Of a DNA stretch of 64,000 nt, positions 1 to 12,060 are shown piece after piece. How positions within the stretch are numbered: the stretch's first letter is position 1; each line of letters opens with the position of its first letter. Below the pieces are notes generated by a model. It saw nothing but the letters and a program-made list of their open reading frames with translations, searched no databases and had not been told where the DNA came from. Location of the stretch: contig JAKSXM010000132.1 of NCBI GenBank assembly GCA_022575985.1, positions 2,728,001 through 2,792,000 on the forward strand. Direction: 5' to 3'. A program made the position numbers and the translations under genes. The DNA is from Anagrus nilaparvatae (taxonomy: Eukaryota; Arthropoda; Insecta; Hymenoptera; Mymaridae).

Positions 1-1037
1 TCGATCAGGACGCTGCCGCCTTGCGTCTTATGGATTTGGTGAACTTTAGCCCCCGAATCTTCGAGCATGACGTTCTTCTTGATGTTGAGAAGTGTCTCCT
101 CATATGCATGGCCTGCTGCTGGTTTTATAAGTAGGGCCTCCATCCTCTTTTTGTACCTACGCCTCACAGTGTGCCGAATCAATCAAAAATCTGCTGACTT
201 CTTAGAATTTAATTTTTTCCCCCATTTATTTTTTTAAATCCTTCGTATACTATCCTACTCTTATGGAAACCTGCTACTTTTTAAAATTTTTACAATTTAA
301 ATTCCCCCCATAACATTGGTGTATACGCAAAAATTGTATTCACAGGGTTACTAATTTTATTTGCAATTAAAAAAACCTTGTTTATGGACACTATTGCCTG
401 AGTCAAAGAGTAAAAATTTTTAATAAGTAGCAGGTTTCCATAAAAGTTGAATAGTATACGAAGGATTTAAAAAAATAAGTGGGTGAAAAAATTAAATTCT
501 AAAGAGTCAGCAGATTTTTGATTGAATTGGCACACTGTGTGCCTACTCGGCTTGGTACTACCCGTTTCAGCAGGCCTTTTTGGCTGCTGAATATTCTTTG
601 TCCTAGCTTTCTGCTTCTTTTTGGGTTTTTCCCAAGTATCCACTTTATTGGGTATTATCTCTACCTGGGTTTGTTTTTTCAACTGGCCCGGAATTTCAGG
701 TACCTGGTTTTCCTTTTGGAGCTGCAGCTTTTTTTGTTTTTTCAACTTTTTTTTCTCGGTCTTGCTCTTCCTTTTGGGACCATTTTCATTATTTTGGCCA
801 TCTTTTGTAACTTCTGTCTCCATAAGGGACTCGTCTACTTTAGGGTTGTTTGCCAGTTTCTCTGGGTCTTGGTGATCCGTGAGAGACCGGTTGGAAGCCG
901 TTTTATTTGGCTTCGGCTCCTTGGACTCTTCCTGATTTTTCTCTGCTTCCAGTTGACGTTTTTCACGCAAATACTTCACTTTTTTTTTCTGTCAAGGGTA
1001 TTTTGTGAATCTTGCATCAGCCCCCGCAAATTTCCAT
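1..1037 (-). pseudogene. LINE ORF1 (gag-like), frameshifted and split by a MITE
   Basis: Translation on the minus strand from the ATG at 1037 gives about 23 codons, then a stop that a one-base change in the A9 run near 985 would bypass. The next frame is open for 170 codons (979-467) and is a charged linker rich in K, E, Q and P. The last residues of that frame come from the inserted MITE. Beyond the MITE (164-1) the same gene continues with a segment containing EALLIKPAAGHAYEETL, the conserved pattern seen in gag-like ORF1 of R1/I-type LINEs (a nucleic-acid-binding chaperone of the retrotransposon particle). The zinc knuckles expected further downstream would lie outside the window. Two lesions make this a non-functional copy. 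Confidence 0.6.
165..540. mobile_element. Foldback MITE inserted in LINE ORF1
   Basis: Two arms of about 115 bp (165-285 and 424-540) are near-perfect inverted copies around a 140-bp centre. The ends read CACAGTGTGCC and GGCACACTGTGT. The 4-base sequence GCCT occurs at 161-164 and 541-544 and is a likely target-site duplication. Taking one GCCT copy and the element out restores a continuous LINE ORF1 frame, which supports these borders. It has no coding capacity, and the superfamily is not clear from the ends. Confidence 0.75.
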
Positions 1038-1295
1038 GACCGCCCATTTGTACAAAGTGTACAACTGGAAGACCACCGGCGAACGCGGTCGCCGGCTACG
1101 CCCCAGATTCTTACTGGATAAACACATTATAAACCCCCCTGCGCTTGTTTGCCCCAAACCGGAACTCCCTTTTCAGGAACTTTAGTTTGGGACACGCAGC
1201 CTAGGCAACTGGCCGCTGCCTTCCCCCAGCCTAGTGACAGAAGAGCTATCTGCGATAGAAAGCCCTCCTCCTTTTTCTTCAACAAGGTGGCCTTT

Positions 1296-1376
1296 AAATT
1301 AATTATTATTACTACAATTATTATTATCATTATTATTATTATTATTATTATTACTAATTATTATTACTACAAATTG
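1296..1376. repeat. (ATT)n microsatellite
   Basis: Imperfect ATT/ATTACT trinucleotide repeats lie at the 5' border of the LINE. The tract may be older target sequence or may have arisen at insertion. Confidence 0.8.
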
Positions 1377-1424
1377 TAATAATTTTTACAAGTGTTGTAA
1401 AATTGCTACTCTTGTAACATTACT

Positions 1425-2384
1425 ACACGGAAAAAAATTCTAAGTTGTATTGACAAACAACTTTGTTGAAATATGCCAACAAAGTATTTGTTGAATTGTC
1501 ATAGTTACTTAGTTGATTCAAACAGAGTGAAAATTTTATTTAAAAAAAATTATTTTTTTATTTTTTTTTTTATTTATTTTTTTTTTTTTAAATTAATTAT
1601 TTTTTTTTTATAATTATTTTTTTATATTTATTTATGTACTTATAGGTATATATTTATTAATTTAAAATCTGTTAAAAAAAACTTAAGAAAAATTTTGACT
1701 GATACTGGGATCGAACTCGAGTACCGCGGCTTCCGAGACAGCGTGATTATCCATTCTGCTAACAGAACACTTGTATTTAATAAAAAAATTTTAAGTACTA
1801 TATGTTACAGATAATAATTTTCGAAATTATATGCAGAGTAAATTATACATACCCAGCGAAATGCAAGTTAAAACTATCATAAATAATTTTTAGGAAATCC
1901 CATTTCTTTATTACAATAATAATGAATAATAATATAAGCAAAAGTAAATTATGCATACCCGCAGTGAAATTTATATTTAAAAATAATACTTAAAACTATC
2001 ATTAAAAATTTTTAGGAAATTCCATTTCTTTATTGAATAATAATATAAACAAAAGCGCGCTGCTGAAAGAGAAGAGCATAATAGGATAGAAAGAGAAAGA
2101 ATGAATAAATATTTTAATATAAAAGAAAAAGCATTGACCTAACTATTAAAATTATCATATTAATGTTGTAGGTTGTTGGTTTATCTAACACTATGTTGAT
2201 TCAACAAAGATTTAAAAAGGTTAACTTAACAATTTTAATTTTTCTTGAATCAACAAAGTATTTGTTGGTTTAATGTTTTTATTTGACAATTCAACGTTTA
2301 ATCTTTCCATTCAACAAACTTACAATACTAATCATATTTCAGTAACGTAATACGTTTAGTTTGTCTTATATTTTTTTTACGTGT
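1425..2384. mobile_element. MITE with ACACGG/ACACGT termini
   Basis: The left end ACACGGAAAAAAATTCTAAG (1425) pairs with the inverted right end ACACGTAAAAAAAATATAAG (ending about 2384). Inside each end are related inverted segments rich in TTGTTGAATCAACAAAG (about 1450-1520 and 2170-2330). The outer flanks share ATTACTA-like sequence, so the target duplication is unclear. There is no ORF. A tRNA-like segment sits in the middle. The element lies within TTGTAGTAATTTTAC-type repeats on both sides (1370-1425 and 2390-2510), so it may be nested in an older repeat. Confidence 0.5.
1698..1770 (-). pseudogene. tRNA-like fragment (tRNA-Arg-like)
   Basis: The minus strand has an A-box-like TTAGCAGAATGG and, about 40 bases later, a B-box-like AGTTCGATCCC, at the spacing of a tRNA. 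The acceptor and T stems pair poorly and the anticodon arm cannot form a clean 7-base loop. A CTCGGA segment where the anticodon loop would be recalls an Arg tRNA. It is more likely a decayed tRNA or SINE head inside the surrounding MITE than a working tRNA gene. Confidence 0.4.
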
Positions 2385-2389
2385 ATATT

Positions 2390-5300
2390 ACTATGAAATA
2401 GTAAAATTTTTACAAATTGTAGAAAATTAACTATTTTTGTAGTAATATTATTAAATCGTAGTAAAATTACTAAACGGCAGTAATATTGTGTTCATTATTT
2501 TTTACTGTGTAGTATTAGGATTAACTTTCTTTGTAGTATAGATTTATAAAATAAATTTACAATAATGCAATCTTCTTTTTAACTCTCTTACGCATATGCA
2601 ATGTATATGCACGATTCTTGATGAAAAAATAAAATTAGGAAGAAAAAAAATTAAGTTAAAACCGTGATTATTTGTTTTTGGTTCAAAACCAAAGAAATAA
2701 ACATATTTTTCCATTTTACTATTTACCAGGATATTCTAAACAGGATTTTAAAAATAAATAAATAAAAAAGAACAAAAATAAGTGCAAATAAAAAGAAAAA
2801 AAAAATAAAACAAAAGAAGAATATGTCTGGTACCTAAACTTTATAAAAATACAAGAAAAATATATGCTAAGTGAGCTACGAAATAAGAAATGTCAAGAAT
2901 TGAAGATTGCGAAAAGCAAAATGTATAACACGTAAGATAAAACGAATCTTGAAGCGTAAAATATATATATATATATATTTATAACAACAGAGTCTTTAAA
3001 AGAAAAATTTTACTATAATGTGTCTGTTAAAAATTAATGAGACTTTGAAAAAAAAAAAAGATTTTCATTATATTTTTAATTTAAAAAAAAAAATTACTTT
3101 TGGCTAAGTATATGTCTTTGTAAATGGTTTTTTTTTTTTAAGGTATTTTAGGTCATAAATTTTTTTGAATAATTTGAAAATTTCTTATAAATTTAAAATT
3201 CAACAAAAGTTATGATAAAATTTAAAGTTTATTTAATTTAAAATTTAACAACAACAAAAAATTCATAAAAAAGTTGTCATTTGATAAAATAAATGAAAAA
3301 AATTTTTATTTTTCAAGTTATGAAAAAAAAAACTGAAATATTTGAATAATTTTTAAAGTTTTAAAAAATATAATTTTGAAAAGAAAATATATTTAACTGA
3401 AATAATAATCATAATAATAATAATAATACGAGTAAAAAAAGTAAAGGGTTAAAGAGAAAAAAAAATAAGTGTACTTTATGTCTATATAATATATAATTTT
3501 ATTTTGACTATGGAAAATCTAATACTCCTGAGGCTAAAAAAAAGTTACTGTATCTCTCTGTGTCAACAAGTTTAATTCTGTTTTTATTTTACTTTTTTTA
3601 ACGAATATACTTGAATATTTATACATACTAAAAGAACTAAAAAAATTTTAAACTTTTTGTTTGGTTATTGTTTTTTGTTAAATTAATAAATAAAAAATAT
3701 TATTTTTACATACTTTTTATTTAGGTAGTTTTAACTTTCGAAATTTGTTTTATGACATTTATGATGAGTGAAGAACAATAATTTTGTGGAATTTTTCCTT
3801 GTGCTTGAAATTCGTGAAATGTTTATGATATTTTAGTTTCATTTTTTTTGTTAAATTATTATACTATTTGTTTGATAAAATTTTGAAACAATTTTGTATG
3901 TGAATCGACAAAAGACAATTTTTTTTTAATGCTTTAATACAAATGCAATAATGGAAATTTTTCAACTGTAATAGAAATGTTGTATTAGAAGAAAAATGAG
4001 AAAATGGTTCTTAATTCACAGTTTTGGTTGGATTTTGAATGAAAAAAATTAGATTTTCGGTTGCAACAAACAGATTTTTTTTCTTTGTTTAAATTATTAT
4101 ATAGAGTAGAAAATACAACAGAAAATACAAGAAAAATTATTTACCTAGTTGATAGCCATACGCCTTTGTACCATACGACTCAAAAAAAAAAAAAAATTTC
4201 TAATTTTTTTTGTAATCAACAGCAGTTAAAAGCATTCATGACCAAATATAGAAATACCAGAATACACACTCAAATCAACCCTACCCTTTTAGAACCCCCA
4301 CGCCTCTTATTAATGAACACTGTTAAAATACCCTAAAAGTTTAATCTAAACACATCAAAATATGTATGAATAAAATCTTTTACAAATCTGTCTTTTCTTA
4401 TCGCGAGGGTTTAACCCCCATACTCCCATGAGGGGCTTCATCCCCCGACTCTTAAATAAGATAATTAGGAAGCAACCTCCCATTTTCAGATAGTTAAACA
4501 ATAGGTACAACAATTAGCAAAAAAATTATTAAACTTCAACAAAGTCCGTAGAATTTAATAAATATAATTTCAAAAAAAAATTATGTACATTCCTTAAAAA
4601 ATTAATACGATAAAATTTAAACTAAATAGCCGTACCATAAAATTAGAAACATTTAATTGTCTTTTTTTTCAACAATTACAGACACAATTAAACTTCCTAA
4701 ACGCTAAAAAAACTTCATTAAAAATAGCCAGTGTACTCTTAAACAGTCACATAAAATAAAAAAAAAATCTACTCATAATTAAAACAAGTACCTACGTACG
4801 TATACCTAAATACTTTGTCAACCATCATATAAATTTTTCTTTATAAAAAAATTTTATATAATTGCCTGAAAAGAAAAAATGATATTAAATTTAATTTTTA
4901 CTAAGTAAATTTTAAATAAATTATAAATATAACGATATTTTTTTAAAAATAAATAAAACAAAAAAAAGTTGCATATATAATCTTATTGTATAGCTTGATA
5001 AATGTATTAGTAAAGTTACACGATTTATATATATTTGTAAGAATGTATATGTATTTATTCGTCAAGAGTATAACAGTTTTTTGAATCCCTATGGAAATTA
5101 AAAGCGTAAGTCATACTATAAAATTGTTGAAGAGAAGACATGATATTAAGATGGAGATATAAAAAAAATAGCATTTTATTCTTAAGATACACGTATTTGT
5201 ATGAAGAAAGGAAGAAAGACTTCAGAAAAGCCAAAAGCAAAACGTGACATTATAAATTTAGTCTTCAGACAATAATCTTCATCCTATTATTTTTTTATGT

Positions 5301-6770
5301 TATTTTTCTCTTCTTATCTGGATTAGAAACAAAACAGAGAAAATTTGGTATCAAATTTCTTATGAATGTGAGCAGAAATAAACAATAAATTAAATTTATC
5401 ATTCTTATTGCCAAATTTTTCTCTTACAACTGATTCTATTACTAAACTTTTTACTTTTACCCCCGAAAACCAAACCTTTTCTGTGATAGCAATTACTGTT
5501 TACCAATTCCATATCTTTTGTGACCTTATGACTCTAAAATATCTTAAGTTTAAGTTAAAATTTCTCTTGACAGATGAGATTAAAATAAGTTCGTAAAAAA
5601 ATATACCTAATTATACCATGTCAAATTTTTATTCATGTATGTTCATTTTTTAATGATTTTTGTAGACTTTGATAAGGATCTCAATTAGAGACAGATACGT
5701 TAATTAAATAATAAAACATCTATATTTACTCAGAAAAAAGGTCAAAAAATTTTTCCTTAAGCTAATAAAATTATTTTAATACAAAATTTAAACTTTTAAA
5801 AATAAAGCTAATTTATTTAAAATAAAATTTATTTAATTTGCAGTATTAATATTAAAAAAAAAAAACTAAATTTAAGTAGCTAAATTTTCAAAAGTACAAA
5901 AAAAAATAACGACGTATATTTAAATTTTTAATATTATTTTACATTCCAAAAAGAAAATTATATATAATACTAGCAAAGTTAGAGTTCTTTTCCTGGTCTC
6001 CCTATTAAAAAAATCATGTTCATCAACTAGTAAAATTATTAAACAATCCTGGATTTGTCTTTAGAAATGAGTATTTTTCCACATTTTTCTAGTATCAGGT
6101 TTAACTTTCTTTGGGGTAAAGATTTATAAAATAAATTTACGGTAATGCAATCTTGTTTTTGTCTCTTTGACACATAAAATCTATTAATTTTTTTTTAATC
6201 TTTTCCTAATTTTTCATTTTTTATGAAAAAATTTTTAAAACCAACTGTCAAAGTCAAATCAATTCAAGGCCAATTATGAATAATTTTTTAAATACTCGTT
6301 AAGCAGATAGAAAATGTATAGAAATATCAGAGAGGGCTAATTGTTTTGTTACACTCTATTTCATATAACAAACTTTCAAAAATAAAGCTACTTAATTTGA
6401 AATAAAATTTATTTAATTCGTAGTATTAATAAAAAACTAAATTTAAGTACGAAAATTTCAAAAAGTACATTAAAAAAATAACTAAGTGTATTTAAAAAGG
6501 ATTTATGTTAAAATTTTCAACATTTATTATTTATAAACAAATTTATTAAACATATTACGTGATTTAATCCATCAATGATAATACTTAACAAAAAATAACT
6601 TTTAACTTTCAAATAACTTTACTTAAACTACTTAATTAGGTATATAATATACAAACTTTATGAATGAATCAGTAATATATATAAGAGAATTTAATGAGAA
6701 TATTTGAATTAGTTTTCATATTGCGGTATAAACTTCTCTTTATAAATAATTATTTATATAATTATATGTA
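2390..6770. other. AT-rich intergenic DNA with no gene seen
   Basis: No convincing coding sequence. It contains poly-A/T tracts, short AT and AAT microsatellites (about 2960 and 3410) and dispersed repeats. A ~70-bp segment beginning near 2512 (TTAACTTTCTTTG, then ATTTATAAAATAAATTTAC) recurs in direct orientation near 6100. Confidence 0.6.
5785..6495. repeat. Direct repeat pair, ~130 bp, about 590 bp apart
   Basis: The segment at 5785-5920 (AAAAATAAAGCTAATTTATTT and following) is repeated with about 85% visual identity at 6372-6495, including AAATAAAATTTATTTAATT, the AGTATTAAT block and ACTAAATTTAAGTA. No coding content; a local duplication. Confidence 0.6.
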
Positions 6771-6772
6771 TA

Positions 6773-7258
6773 CTAGGGGGCTCCGCCCCCTGCGCGCTTC
6801 GCGCGCAAACCCCCGTAGAGTGATTAACGTATGGCGATAGTCGTTATATAGTCTAAAAGTTTCATTATGGCCCAAAATTGTAGTTTGGCTCATAAGTACC
6901 ATATTGCGTGGCCCTATAGTACCATATTACGTGGCCCAAAAGTGTCAATTTGTCCCAAAAATGACAAAATGCTACACATGTTACAGAATGGCCCGAAAAT
7001 GTCAGACTGGCCCAAAAGTACTATACTGCGTGCCCCAAAAGTGTCATATTGGCCCAAAAGTACCAAATTGTGTGGCCCAAAAGTGTCAGATTGGCCCAAA
7101 AGTACCATATTGCGTGGCCCAAAAGTGTCATATTGCGTGCCCCAAAAGTGTCATATTGGCCCAAAAGTACCAAATTGTGTGGCCCAAAACTGTCAGAATG
7201 GCCCAAAGGTGTCATTCGACAGCGGCGGCAGCAGTTATAACTTTATAATATATAGAGA
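6773..7258 (-). mobile_element. Non-autonomous Helitron
   Basis: The minus strand starts TCTCTATATATTATAAAG after a host A (7259) and ends in CTAG (6776-6773) followed by a host T, the A|TC...CTRR|T structure of Helitrons, with no target duplication. Just inside the 3' end are two strong hairpins: TGCGCGCTTCGCGCGCA (6791-6807) and GGGGGCTCCGCCCCC (6776-6790). No Rep/helicase gene is present, so mobility would need a helper. The interior is almost entirely a minisatellite. Confidence 0.75.
6868..7212. repeat. Minisatellite of GGCCCAAAAGT units inside the Helitron
   Basis: About fifteen head-to-tail units of 19-25 bp follow the pattern GGCCCAAAAGTGTCATATTG or GGCCCAAAAGTACCATATTGCGT. Higher-order units of about 40-95 bp are visible. 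Open frames on both strands across this array are products of the repeat and not genes. Confidence 0.85.
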
Positions 7259-9489
7259 TATATAATATATATATATATTACATATAATATATAAAATAAA
7301 GAAAAGATTATGTCTCTCTAAGAAGTAAGATTCTTTTTTATGTGCATATATATATATACTTTTTTTTGCATAACCATAATATAAAACTTAAATTCCATGA
7401 AACTAGTTCGTTTATTTTTATGCCCTCACTAACGATGATAGGGATTTTAGAAATTCCAGTATGGTATTTCCGGGCTATTCTGCTGTGAAACGGAAGTTTC
7501 TATACAGAAAAGTCAAAACTTGAGAGTTTAAAGGACCTTTGGGAGTTTTTATCTATATCTAAAAGTATATATTGCAAATTATGACTTTATATGTTAAATT
7601 TTTATTTATTATTAAATAAATTACTTTTAATTAAATATAATTTTGAAATATTAAGATTATATAAGATTATTAAAATATAAAATTAAAATTGAAAAAAAGA
7701 AATAATATTAAAAATATATTAGGAAAAAGAAAAGGGTCTTCTGTGAGATTTTATTATAAATAGTTGTTATATTTGCTTTTCAGTGGTCCTGAAAAGGATC
7801 GCTACACACTTTGAATTGTAGAATTTCAAGCCTACACTAGCAAAGCCTGAATGACACTTCTAACCTGATCAAACAACTTTTTTATCACTTCCGCGGGTTC
7901 GACAATTTCTGGTCAAATTTGCACAAACATTCAACCAAGACCTAAAATGCCTGACTGTTTACATACACCAGCCATCTAAGATTTTGACAAATCTATTTTC
8001 AATTGTCATCTTCATTTCATTTTCCTGTCAAATCCAGTCAAACAGTTTCAGTAAGCTTACCAGTTTTAGTAAGCTTACCAGTAATCTTTTTACGTAGGTG
8101 TAACTATCAAATCCATATAGTAACCTATAATTGTTAGTCACACCTAGATTGTGAGCATTTCAATAAACCTTCTGAGTTTTTCTTCAACAAGTTATAAGTC
8201 AAGGAAGTTTTTGGATAATTTAGGAATAATAATTCAAGGAAACTTAATTAATGAAGTTTAATGTAATAACATAAACTGAAGAGTAGTTACGTGATCTCTC
8301 CATTACAATAAGGTAGAATTTTGAACTTTTTTGTATTAAGCTCACGTATTGTTAAAATTTTGATTAAAATTTTTTTTTCAACAAACTTATTTTCTTATTT
8401 GAAATTTTTCAAGTTGTTATTCTCTCCTGATTATCTTAAAATTTTCAGATTTAAGTATAAAATAAATGAAGGAATTAATTCGGATCACCCGTTAGCTTAA
8501 CAGCCTTTTTCGGTCCTCTCAGTTCCATCTTGTTCCAATTCGTTGATTTTCCTAATGCTCTAGTAGGTAAGTCCTAACGCTAGGACTAAAGTATGAAACT
8601 CGTTTCCCAATTAAGCAGATTACATCGTATTCACTTTCCCTCCTTTTGCCAAAATTCCCACCTTATATAGACCCATCATAAAGTACTTATAATTTTCATT
8701 GGCTCCACCTGTTTATGTTTAACTATACCAGCGGTAATAGTAGAAGGTTAAAGTTGTTGATGAATCCTGATGTGTAATACGCGTCTCTTGATTATTTTAA
8801 ATATTAAGATTTTTTCAGTACTGTAATATTAAATTTTTGCATATAAATAAAAGTTTTCTTATTCAATTCAGCATTATTTTAGTACAATATTAAAATTACG
8901 TCAGTATTATTCAAAAGATCATTAAAAAAATCTTCATTATTTCTAATTTATAATTTTTGGCAGAAACTTTAAAAGCTATAGTGAATTAGTTTATTGTGTT
9001 TATAATATAAAATTTAAATATCACAAAATTAAAATAAAACAATTTTTTTAATTTTATAATTTGTGTAATAATATTAGTAGTATAATTTTTATTGTTTAAC
9101 TTATTCCAAGTTTTTTACAGGTTTATTTATATATTGTTACAAAATTTTATGTTATAATTTATTAAATTATACCTAAAATCAAAAAATATGAAGTTAATTA
9201 TAATGCTGTAGCAATAATTTAAAAGTAAATAAAAATTCATCTTATAAACAGTTTCAAATCAGTAAAAGAAATAAAATATTTAGCTTATTTAACTAGTAGA
9301 GTCTTTATTACTATGCTTCTCAAGCTTTTAAGTTTTATCAATTTTATATTACACTTACACTTTATATTTTTATTTATTTTATTTTACACTAGTTTCAATG
9401 GTTAAAACTAACTTGTTCACTGAAAAAAAAACAAAAATACACATTTTGCACCTTTAATTGGTGCTATTTTTCACTTCTGTAATTATTTT
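7259..9489. other. AT-rich intergenic DNA with no gene seen
   Basis: No ORF or RNA gene could be supported. A short tandem duplication of AGTAAGCTTACCAGTTTT occurs at about 8047-8083. Confidence 0.55.
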
Positions 9490-9989
9490 TTTCCACTATA
9501 TCAGATAAAAACAAATTTTTTTTACTGGATTCCCTTTGATTGCCTCACTTATAGTGTCATCCCAATTCCTGTTTGGCTCACCATTTTTTTCTTTCCACTC
9601 ATCTAGTTTTTTTACAATGCTTGCCTTCATACTTCTTCTAGCTTCTCTGCATTCCCAGATATATCTAAAGGATTCTTTCTTAATAAAGCATATTCTGCAT
9701 TTTTCATTTTTAAATCCCTTACTCCCCACCTTGCTCAGATTCTCACATCTAACTCTTGCCTATTGCTCTCTCTAACTACCTTCTATATTTTTATCATTTC
9801 CAATATTGTTCTCTCAAAAAAATTTCCTTATTTAGCTTGTAACCGATTTCTATAAAAGTTCTTTCTTTATCACAGCTATTACAGAGTGGAACAGTTTGCC
9901 ATTTATATTAAAAGCGTATACATGCATTGATACATTTCAACTGCATATTATGAAATACCTTCTTTACCTTAAAAACACCTGTCCTAAAA

Positions 9990-10320
9990 TCGCGATGATT
10001 TAACAAATTTATTATTAAGATTAATTATAGTTATTCATATAATAATTATGTAAATATCATTAAAATAAAATCTAATTATATTCTTTAATTATTAATTTTT
10101 ATTAATTTCATTAAATATTATTTTTATAAATTCAATTTAAATTTTTCATTTTTAAATTTATTATAAACTAAATATATATTTTGTAAATTCAATATAATTT
10201 CACAAAAATCTTTATGTACTATGTACAAAAATTATATTGTAAACTTTTGTAAATTGTAGTGCATCGGCCACACCTGCGCCTAAAAAATTCAAAATAAATA
10301 AATAAATAAATACTCTTCCT
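9990..10320 (+). mobile_element. Short retroposon-like insertion with (AAAT)n tail
   Basis: The LINE reading is interrupted here by AT-rich DNA that ends in GGCCACACCTGCGCCTAAA and an (AAAT)5 tail (10290-10312). An A-rich tandem tail after a short GC-rich motif is typical of a SINE or LINE 3' end inserted in the plus orientation. The left border is approximate and no promoter box was found. Confidence 0.4.
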
Positions 10321-10582
10321 AGTAATTAGAATTATTATCTACTATGGAAAAGTCTTGTTGTATATCTTGGTCCCTTAAAATACCCATTTTTTTTATCAAA
10401 TTTGCCCCCTCCGATATATCCACTTAATAAATTCTGCATTTCACCCTTTCCTGCTTCTTCCCAAGCCTGTTGCTAGTCTTTTCTCCAATTTGTTGGCTCT
10501 GTATTTCGTCGGCTCTAATTTCTTCCGTTAAGCAGATTTTCAGCCACCTTTCCTCCTCCATGTTCAGCTTACTTGACGTATA

Positions 10583-10583
10583 G

Positions 10584-10615
<32 letters not shown>
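10583..10615. repeat. (CT)n microsatellite
   Basis: CT dinucleotide tract within the decayed LINE. Confidence 0.9.
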
Positions 10616-12060
10616 TGTGTATACAATACCAGACTACTCTAGCCAACTTGAAGTTTCCATATATAGTCAGGTGTATTAGCATTTAGACAACCGATATAGA
10701 CAATCCACCTTTGCTAAGGTTTGTAGTAAGTACATCCTTTTGCTTAATTTTATTAAAACCTATTCTTTTCCTTAGTCACCATTTCATATTAATAGCTTTC
10801 TTAGCTGTCCTTACTACGCATGTTGTATGCTTTCTTCGTGACCCCGAGCTTGTAAAATTGAATCCTAAGTATTTAAATTCTGCTACTATTTCTATTTCTT
10901 TTTTTTTTATATGATCATTTTTCCTCCTCTCTCAGTCTCCCTTCCTAAATACCATTATGTTTGTCATATTATATTTACTGTTAACTTATTTTTTCTCCAG
11001 TACTTTTCCAAGCTTTTCAGCATTTCCTGTAGCTCTTGTGCATCATCTACGAGTAGTATTCAACAGCAAATCTCATGCAGAATACAGTATATTTTTTTTG
11101 CCAATAATTGTGCCACGTGTATTAGTTTCTTTCCACATTTCGCCTATATTCTCAATAAAGATATATAAAAGGGTTGAGCTCAGCGGATGCATCTGTCTTA
11201 CTCCTATACTTGTACTAAATCTACTTAAAACCCCCCTTTTTTATGACTTCGTACCATGTTGCTTCATATATTTTCTTTACCCATCTTAGATATCTGACCT
11301 TGATGTCTTCTTTTTACAATTTCTCTATTATAAATTTCCTGTCTATGGTGTTAAAGCGGTCTTAAAATCTACAAAACGCTGCGTAAATCCTGACTTTCCT
11401 TGATTTTATTGTTTTCTTTGATCCAGGTTGTCAGCTTTCTGTTCATAATTTTCGCCATTATTTTATAACCAATATTTAATAGCGAAACCCCTCTGTAATT
11501 CTTTACATTAGTTTCTTCCTCAAATTTAAAAATAGGATATATCCTCCCTATTCGCCATCTATGTAATATTTTTTCTTCCCTTCACATATCTTGTAATATT
11601 TTTAATAGTTCTTGCTTCCAGAAATCAGGCAAATTTTTTAAGAATTCAGCTGTTACGCCGTCCACCTCTGCTGCTTTTCAATTTTTTAATCTTTTAATTT
11701 CCCTGTTTATTTCTGCTTTTGTTAGATCCTCATTTAATTTATTCATTGTAATTTAAATTTTATTCTCTTTGTTGCCTTCCTAGTTCTCTCCTCTTCCCAA
11801 TAGTTGACTATAGTGCTGAATTAGTTTTTCGGCCTCTATATTTGCCCCTCCCCCTCGCTTTTTTCGTCTGTACTCAATTGTACATTTCCAGAAACTTCCC
11901 ATATTTTTGCTATGGTTCATTTCGCGTGTCCCTAATTTTGGTCCCAAATTTTAACTCTATTTTAGGTTTCAATCATACTCCAATGCTATTTAACTTTCAC
12001 CACTAAGATTCTGCCTGCTGCTTCCGATCTGCTTTTGATCTCTTCAAAGCCCAATATTTT

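Larger units (their letters stand above)
1..1287 (-). mobile_element. LINE (non-LTR retrotransposon), 5' part, running off the window
   Basis: On the minus strand this stretch reads as a GC-richer 5' leader (about 1287-1040) followed by a lysine-rich ORF1 that continues past position 1. The GC-rich composition stops abruptly at an ATT-repeat tract near 1290, which fits a LINE 5' end. The leader holds the inverted pair GCCGGCGACC/GGTCGCCGGC-like around 1078-1100. The element is broken by a foldback MITE at 165-540 and by a frameshift in an A run near 985. The assignment to an R1/I-like group rests on the look of the ORF1 fragment only; the reverse transcriptase lies outside the window. Confidence 0.6.
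9490..12060 (-). pseudogene. LINE reverse transcriptase ORF2, decayed
   Basis: Minus-strand translation in shifting frames gives recognisable non-LTR reverse transcriptase blocks. Around 11680-11430 there is EVDGVTAEFLKNLP, then GRIYPIFK and NYRGVSLLNIGYKIMAKIMN (RT motifs 1-2). Near 11190 a GVRQ..PLSSTLLYIFIE stretch corresponds to GVRQGCPLSP-like motif 4. At 9729-9496 is a 77-residue C-terminal fragment with a CRIC...W.C zinc-knuckle-like motif typical of LINE ORF2 ends. The catalytic Y/FADD block is not clear. Stops and frameshifts throughout show it is dead. A separate AT-rich insertion lies at about 9990-10320. The clade cannot be fixed by eye. Confidence 0.75.

Noticed and set aside
518..1039. 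173-codon plus-strand open frame
   Set aside because: It is the antisense of the lysine-rich LINE ORF1; its F/L-rich content is the mirror of AAA/AAG codons.
6867..7265. Open frames of 60-130 codons on both strands
   Set aside because: They follow the GGCCCAAAAGT minisatellite in the Helitron; every frame is open because unit lengths avoid stops.
10711..11289. Plus-strand open frames of 67-110 codons
   Set aside because: They are antisense to the decayed LINE reverse transcriptase, whose RT motifs read on the minus strand.
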